The notes under the pieces were generated by a model that made no database searches, had not been told where the DNA came from, and worked only from the letters and a program-made list of their open reading frames with translations. This document shows positions 7,183 to 13,218 of a stretch of 13,218 nt of DNA, piece by piece; within the stretch, counting starts at the first letter, position 1; each line of letters starts with the position of its first letter. Both the position numbers and the translations under genes were made by a program. The stretch comes from Spirochaetia bacterium (GTDB taxonomy: Bacteria > Spirochaetota > Spirochaetia > Treponematales > Breznakiellaceae): NCBI GenBank assembly GCA_025997655.1, contig BNUW01000066.1, positions 1 through 13,218 of the forward strand, given 5' to 3'.

Positions 7183-7207
7183 TAATTCCTTATGATATAA
7201 AGAATTA
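7183..7207. repeat. 25-bp palindromic element, copy 1
   Basis: Half-sites TAATTCCTTAT and ATAAAGAATTA are separated by GAT. Apart from one mismatched pair within the arms they form an inverted repeat. The same two half-sites, in the same orientation, recur at 8829-8853 on the other side of dnaA with centre ATC. It looks like a binding site for a dimeric protein. Confidence 0.8.
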
Positions 7208-7304
7208 CGGTTTCCACATTTTCCTCATAAGCCTGTCTACTTTTCCACACTATCCACCACTGCCATAGTAGTGCACATTCTACCCTCCATATACTAACAC
7301 CTTA

Positions 7305-8699
7305 TTAGCTCTTTGCGCCATGGGTTTTTATGGTCCGCATAATATTTTGTATTTCCGAATCCACCTTAGGATCAGCCCGGATCATACCCTCTATTTTATC
7401 ATAAGCATGGAGTACCGTAGAATGATCCCGACCGCCAAAGGATTGCCCTATTTCAATGGTAGAATATTCCGTAAGTACCCTGGTGATATACATGGCAAGC
7501 TGCCGGGGAAACACAATGCTTTGGGTCCGTTTCTTACCCTTAAGGTCCGTAAGGGACAGGAGGTAATGATCCGCCACTTCCCGTTGAATTATCTCAATCG
7601 ATAGATTGGACTGTTTTGGGGAGGCAAAAACATCCTTCAACTGTTGTTGGGCTATCTCCAGGGTTATGGGTTTCTTTACCAATTCCGTGTAGGCGGTCAG
7701 TTTATTAAGGGCCCCCTCTAAATCCCGGACATTTGAAGAGACGTTTTTACTTACCAATTCGATAACCTCATCGGGAATCGTGACATTCTTGGTTTCCAGT
7801 TTCTTCTTTAAAATGGCAAACCGGGTTTCATAATTTGGCGGCTTGAGGTCCACGCTTAAACCCCACTCAAACCGGGATTTGAGCCGGGCGGTCATGTTTT
7901 TCAGTTCCGAAATCGGCCGGTCGCAGGTAAATACCATCTGTTTTTTCGCATTATACAGGGCGTCAAAGGTATAGAAGAGTTCTTCCTGGGTCCGATCCCC
8001 CTTTTCCAGATTATGGATATCATCTATTAAAAGGGCGTCCACATACCGGTACTTATTTTTAAAGGCCGACATGTTTTTTTCCCCAAGCAGCTTGAGGAAT
8101 TCGTTCATAAAACCTTCGGCGGTGATATACAGCACCTTATTGTCAAAATTATCGTGAATGTAGTGACCGATGGCCTGCATGAGATGGGTTTTCCCCAGTC
8201 CTACTCCGCCGTATATAAGCAGGGGGTTATAATTATTGGAGGTCCCGGGATTCCGGGCTACGGCGGAGGCGGCGTTAAAGGCAAAGTTATTATCATCCCC
8301 CACCACATAGGTATCAAATGTATAGTCATCCCTTAGTTGGGGATGGCGCTTCTTCGTTGCGGTCACCGGACTCGGAGCAGGTTTTGCCGCAGGCGCTGCG
8401 GTGAGTTTCTCTTCGCCGGGTTTCCGGGTAGGATTTTCTTCCGTTGGCCGGGCTTGTACGATAAAACTAATCGTTAAATTTTTACCGATAAGCTCCCGTA
8501 TCTTACTTTCAATATACGGCTGATACCGCTGCCGAACCTGATCCTGATAGAAGGTAGAGGGTACCCCGATGGTCAGTTCGTCCTCAGAGGCATCCAGGTA
8601 TTCCAGGTTGAACCACATGGCAAATTCCTGTTCCCCCAGTTCCTCCCGGATCTGGTTCATGGTCTCCTTCCATATTATGTTATAATCCCCGTTAACCAT
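7305..8699 (-). CDS. dnaA: Chromosomal replication initiator protein DnaA
   Basis: This 464-residue AAA+ initiator binds DnaA boxes and opens the origin. All four domains are visible. Domain I, residues 1-80 (IIWKETMNQIREELGEQEFAMWF), handles oligomer and helicase contacts. A Pro/Ala/Lys-rich linker spans about 84-120. The AAA+ domain has Walker A GGVGLGKT at 164-171 and Walker B LLIDDI at 223-228; the residue after it is His where Gln is common. The C-terminal DNA-binding domain carries GGRDHSTVLHA at about 422-432, which reads the DnaA box. The ATG at 8699 is preceded by AAAGGTGA. The gene is divergent from gyrB and flanked on both sides by origin-like DNA, so it is probably autoregulated through the DnaA box at 8719-8727 just upstream of its start. 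Confidence 0.98.
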   Translation of the reverse strand: MVNGDYNIIWKETMNQIREELGEQEFAMWFNLEYLDASEDELTIGVPSTFYQDQVRQRYQPYIESKIRELIGKNLTISFIVQARPTEENPTRKPGEEKLTAAPAAKPAPSPVTATKKRHPQLRDDYTFDTYVVGDDNNFAFNAASAVARNPGTSNNYNPLLIYGGVGLGKTHLMQAIGHYIHDNFDNKVLYITAEGFMNEFLKLLGEKNMSAFKNKYRYVDALLIDDIHNLEKGDRTQEELFYTFDALYNAKKQMVFTCDRPISELKNMTARLKSRFEWGLSVDLKPPNYETRFAILKKKLETKNVTIPDEVIELVSKNVSSNVRDLEGALNKLTAYTELVKKPITLEIAQQQLKDVFASPKQSNLSIEIIQREVADHYLLSLTDLKGKKRTQSIVFPRQLAMYITRVLTEYSTIEIGQSFGGRDHSTVLHAYDKIEGMIRADPKVDSEIQNIMRTIKTHGAKS

Positions 8700-8718
8700 G
8701 GTTCACCTTTACCACAAT

Positions 8719-8727
8719 TTATTCACA
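8719..8727 (+). promoter_or_regulatory. DnaA box (TTATTCACA)
   Basis: Exact match to the TTATNCACA consensus, 20 bases upstream of the dnaA start. A near-consensus TTATCAACA follows at 8730-8738, phased by 11 bases. Confidence 0.8.
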
Positions 8728-8828
8728 ACTTATCAACAAAGACTTAGTATACATCAAAACTAAAAAAAAAGATATACGGATAAAAAAATTTAACCCCATC
8801 CCTTAAAATATGAATAGTATAATTGGTG

Positions 8829-8853
8829 TAATTCCTTATATCATAAAGAATTA
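8829..8853. repeat. 25-bp palindromic element, copy 2
   Basis: The half-sites TAATTCCTTAT and ATAAAGAATTA are identical to those at 7183-7207. The centre here is ATC, the reverse complement of the GAT in copy 1. It lies about 130 bases upstream of dnaA, next to a minus-strand TATACT hexamer, in the AT-rich part of the probable origin. Confidence 0.8.
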
Positions 8854-8944
8854 ACCACTATAAAAATACTACTTACCAAAAAACCAAAAAATACTTCTTT
8901 TTTTCACTCAGGTTTTCGTGGTTTGATATGCGCCCACTTCACTT

Positions 8945-8953
8945 TTATCCACA
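8945..8953 (+). promoter_or_regulatory. DnaA box (TTATCCACA)
   Basis: Perfect match to the strongest DnaA box consensus, 87 bases upstream of gyrB. Confidence 0.85.
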
Positions 8954-8961
8954 GAATATGA

Positions 8962-10947
<1,986 letters not shown>

Positions 10948-10982
10948 AGAGAGAATCAAATCAAAGAATATAGGATGTTGAC

Positions 10983-11279
10983 ATGCCCCTGTCATGGAAT
11001 GAAATAAAGGCCAGGGCCGCCGCCTTTGTCAACGAGTGGAAAACCGCCGCCGGGAGCGAGCGGGAAGAAGCGGAAGCCCAGACCTTTGAAAATGAATTTT
11101 TCAATATCTTTGGGGTGAACCGCCGTCAGGTTGCCGTATTTGAAAAGAAAGTAAAACTGCTTGATGGCAGCGGATACATCGACCTCTTTTGGAAAGGCCA
11201 TATCCTCATAGAGATGAAAACTCCCGGCAAGGATATGGAGAAAGCCTATGAACAGGCGAAAAATACGCGCTGTCCTTAA
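10983..11279 (+). CDS. N-terminal nuclease fragment of an MmeI-like restriction-modification enzyme (frameshifted)
   Basis: This 98-residue fragment corresponds to the N-terminal endonuclease domain of MmeI-type single-chain enzymes, which cut and methylate with one polypeptide. It shows a D-x9-E-x-K nuclease motif: D67, then E77-M-K79. MmeI has the same spacing. The conserved ETP/AYEQAK-like end (KTPGKDMEKAYEQAK) follows. The frame breaks at A-run 11259-11263. Adding one A would give AKKYALSLNSADMPKGIL and join directly to the downstream frame. The fragment therefore ends in four unrelated residues and a stop. It starts 35 bases after gyrB, with TAGGA upstream of its ATG, so it may be cotranscribed with gyrB. 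The break is a true mutation, a slippage switch or a sequencing error. Confidence 0.75.
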   Translation: MPLSWNEIKARAAAFVNEWKTAAGSEREEAEAQTFENEFFNIFGVNRRQVAVFEKKVKLLDGSGYIDLFWKGHILIEMKTPGKDMEKAYEQAKNTRCP

Positions 11280-11290
11280 ATTCCGCCGAT

Positions 11291-13204
11291 ATGCCGAAGG
11301 GAATTCTCATCTGCGATTTTGTCAGCTTCCATTACTACAATCTCCTGGAAGACGGAAAACTCTACCGCTTTAACCTTACCGAATTGGTAGACCATATAGA
11401 ACTTTTCGGTGACCTGGCCGGGTACAAAGAAATAGACCCCTATAAACAATGGGACCCGGTAAACATCGAAGCCGCCGAAACCATGGGGCGGCTCCATGAC
11501 CGCCTAAAGGAAATCGGCTACCGGGGCCACCAACTGGAATTGTACCTCGTCCGTTTGCTGTTCTGCCTCTTCGCCGATGACACCGGAATCTTCGAGCCCC
11601 CGGACATCTTTATTAAATACATCCTTGTGCGCACCGCGGAAGACGGATCGGACCTTGCCCTGCACCTGCAAAAAATATTTGAGGTATTGAACAAACCAAA
11701 GGGCGGCCGCTTAAAAACCATTGACGAGCAACTGAACGAATTCCCCTACATCAACGGCGGCTTGTTTCAGGAACGCCTTGAAAGCGCCGACTTTGACCGC
11801 CCCATGCGTGACACCCTCATCGACTGCTGCCGCCTTGACTGGAGCAAAATATCCCCCGCCATTTTCGGCGCCATGTTCCAAAGCGTCATGAACGACGACG
11901 AACGCCACGACCTTGGCGCCCATTACACCAGCGAGGAAAACATCCTTAAACTGATACACCCCCTGTTTCTTGACGGCCTGTGGGATGAGTTCAACAAAAT
12001 AATAACCCTGAGCCCCTCCGCACAGCAATCCCGGTTGATAGAGTTTCACAACAGGATTGCGAGCCTGAAATTCCTTGACCCCGCCTGCGGCTGCGGGAAC
12101 TTTCTGGTAATCAGCTACCGGGAACTGCGCTTATTGGAACTGGAAATTCTGGAACGCTTACTGGGAAACAATCAGGTATTGGATGTATCGACCGAAATAA
12201 AAGTAAACGTGGACCAATTCTTTGGGCTTGAGATTGAAGAGTTCCCCTCCCAAATAGCGCAGGTTGCCATGTGGCTTACGGATCATCAGATGAACATGCT
12301 GTTTCGGGAACGGTTCGGGCAGTATTTTGCGCGGATTCCGCTGGTGTCCACAGCGTCGATACATTGCGTTAATTCACTGACCACCGATTGGGAAAGTATT
12401 GTGGCGAAAAGTGAGTTGAGTTATATTTTGGGGAATCCGCCGTTTTTAGGTGCGAGGATAATGAGCAAGGAGCAAAAAAACGAAGTTGAGCAAACCTTTC
12501 ATGGAATGAAGGATTGTAGTAATATTGATTATGTTTCATGTTGGTATAAAAAAGCAGCGGAATATATTCACGGTACAGAAATTGAAGTAGCGTTTGTTTC
12601 TACAAATAGTATTTGCCAAGGTGAACAGGTTCCTATTCTTTGGCCGGAATTATTAGGAAAACATGGATTAAAAATAAACTTTGCTCATCAGACTTTTAAG
12701 TGGAGTAATGAGGCGCGAGGTAAAGCCGCTGTTTATTGCGTTATTATTGGGTTAGCCCTAAACGACCGCAAGACAAAAAAATTATATCACTATGCCACCG
12801 TTACGAGCGAACCCGTAGAAATAGTGGCAAATCAAATAAATGCTTATTTGATCGATGGCCCTATAGTCTATATCGCTAAAAACAGTAAACCAATATGTAA
12901 AGTACCCGAAATGGTTTTTGGAAATATGCCTAATGATGGCGGAAATTTTTCTTTAACCTTGCCAGAAAAAGAAGCGCTTATTAAATCGGACCCCTCTATA
13001 TCAGAGTTAATACTTCCTTTTGTTGGTGCAGATGAATTTATCAACAATATACCGCGATTTTGTATTTGGCTTCAAGGGGTATCCCCAAACCCACGACAAA
13101 CGCATGAAGGATCAGAGCGCGAGGACGGCCTCAAGATGTTGCTCAAAGCCCCAACTCAGTATACGGCGTTTGAGCCTGAGGCTGTATTTTTTCCCCAGTT
13201 GTAA
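11291..13204 (+). CDS. Methyltransferase part of an MmeI-like restriction-modification enzyme (truncated)
   Basis: This 637-residue open frame continues the upstream nuclease fragment in another frame. The coding sequence resumes at about 11264, so the ATG at 11291 is only the first start in this frame. Residues up to about 240 form the helical spacer. The class I adenine-type methyltransferase has SAM motif I DPACGCGNF at 263-271 and the catalytic motif NPPF at 382-385, as in gamma-class N6-adenine enzymes. The first part of a target-recognition region follows (ILPFVGADEFINNIPRFCIWL). Similarity stops after the VSP residues at about base 13086. The last ~39 residues look foreign, and the usual C-terminal domain is missing: about 740 residues in total against roughly 900 for MmeI. 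GC falls from about 57% to about 35% around 12400. Function as a restriction enzyme is doubtful. Methylation alone is possible but uncertain. Confidence 0.78.
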   Translation: MPKGILICDFVSFHYYNLLEDGKLYRFNLTELVDHIELFGDLAGYKEIDPYKQWDPVNIEAAETMGRLHDRLKEIGYRGHQLELYLVRLLFCLFADDTGIFEPPDIFIKYILVRTAEDGSDLALHLQKIFEVLNKPKGGRLKTIDEQLNEFPYINGGLFQERLESADFDRPMRDTLIDCCRLDWSKISPAIFGAMFQSVMNDDERHDLGAHYTSEENILKLIHPLFLDGLWDEFNKIITLSPSAQQSRLIEFHNRIASLKFLDPACGCGNFLVISYRELRLLELEILERLLGNNQVLDVSTEIKVNVDQFFGLEIEEFPSQIAQVAMWLTDHQMNMLFRERFGQYFARIPLVSTASIHCVNSLTTDWESIVAKSELSYILGNPPFLGARIMSKEQKNEVEQTFHGMKDCSNIDYVSCWYKKAAEYIHGTEIEVAFVSTNSICQGEQVPILWPELLGKHGLKINFAHQTFKWSNEARGKAAVYCVIIGLALNDRKTKKLYHYATVTSEPVEIVANQINAYLIDGPIVYIAKNSKPICKVPEMVFGNMPNDGGNFSLTLPEKEALIKSDPSISELILPFVGADEFINNIPRFCIWLQGVSPNPRQTHEGSEREDGLKMLLKAPTQYTAFEPEAVFFPQL

Positions 13205-13218
13205 TGTCTTAAGCAGAG
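13087..13218. other. Unexplained tail at the right edge
   Basis: The methyltransferase similarity ends just before this stretch, next to GGGGTATCCCC (13076-13086). The minus strand holds a 34-codon open frame (13216 down to a stop at 13112) that is basic and leucine-rich (KKYSLRLKRRILSWGFEQHL) and runs off the window edge. It could be the end of a converging gene, possibly a transposase, but I do not recognise it. Confidence 0.35.

Larger units (their letters stand above)
7108..7304. other. dnaA-dnaN intergenic region with DnaA-trio-like unwinding element
   Basis: These 197 bases contain no gene. From low to high coordinates they hold an AT-only palindrome (TATATAAA/TTTATATA, 7121-7136), a triplet run (TAG)3-TGA-(TAG)3 at 7139-7159, and a short GC-containing stretch. 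Then come a 25-bp palindromic element (7183-7207) and box-like sequences: GTTTCCACA (7210-7218), TTTTCCACA (7241-7249, one mismatch to TTATCCACA) and CTATCCACC (7250-7258). Boxes, spacer, trio and AT-rich DNA occur in the order and polarity of the B. subtilis unwinding region. I infer a candidate duplex-unwinding site, and it is not proven. Confidence 0.55.

Overview
The window looks like the replication-origin region of a spirochaete, most likely a Treponema-type genome of moderate GC (an inference; termite-gut treponemes would fit). The leftward order dnaA-dnaN-recF-DUF721/dciA matches the start of the Treponema pallidum chromosome. Next to it is an operon resembling the spirochaetal riboflavin transporter RfuABCD.

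Layout. (1) 1-4039, minus strand: rfuA (lipoprotein), rfuB (double ATPase), rfuC (permease) and the first ~65 codons of rfuD (second permease). rfuD is cut off at about base 126, where the sequence changes into a perfect inverted copy of an internal piece of rfuC (1-125 versus 896-1020). That has the look of an assembly or amplification chimera. (2) 4040-4386: a full control region for rfuABCD on the minus strand: a good sigma70-type promoter, an FMN riboswitch aptamer, an expression platform and an intrinsic terminator just before the rfuA ribosome binding site. (3) 4387-8699, minus strand: dciA, recF, dnaN, dnaA. (4) 7108-7304 and 8700-9039: the two intergenic regions flanking dnaA. They carry DnaA boxes, AT-rich DNA, a TAG-triplet run resembling a DnaA-trio, and a 25-bp palindromic element present once in each region. 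This suggests a bipartite oriC. (5) 9040-10947, plus strand: gyrB, divergent from dnaA. (6) 10983-13204, plus strand: an MmeI-like single-chain restriction-modification enzyme. A one-base frameshift in an A-run splits it, its base composition changes midway, and its C-terminus is truncated.

How it fits together: genes on both sides are transcribed away from the origin. The initiator, clamp, recombination-repair ATPase, probable helicase-loading factor and gyrase B subunit form the replication cluster. The rfu operon is probably repressed by FMN, so riboflavin import would rise when flavin is short. The restriction-modification gene is the accessory part of the window and appears damaged.
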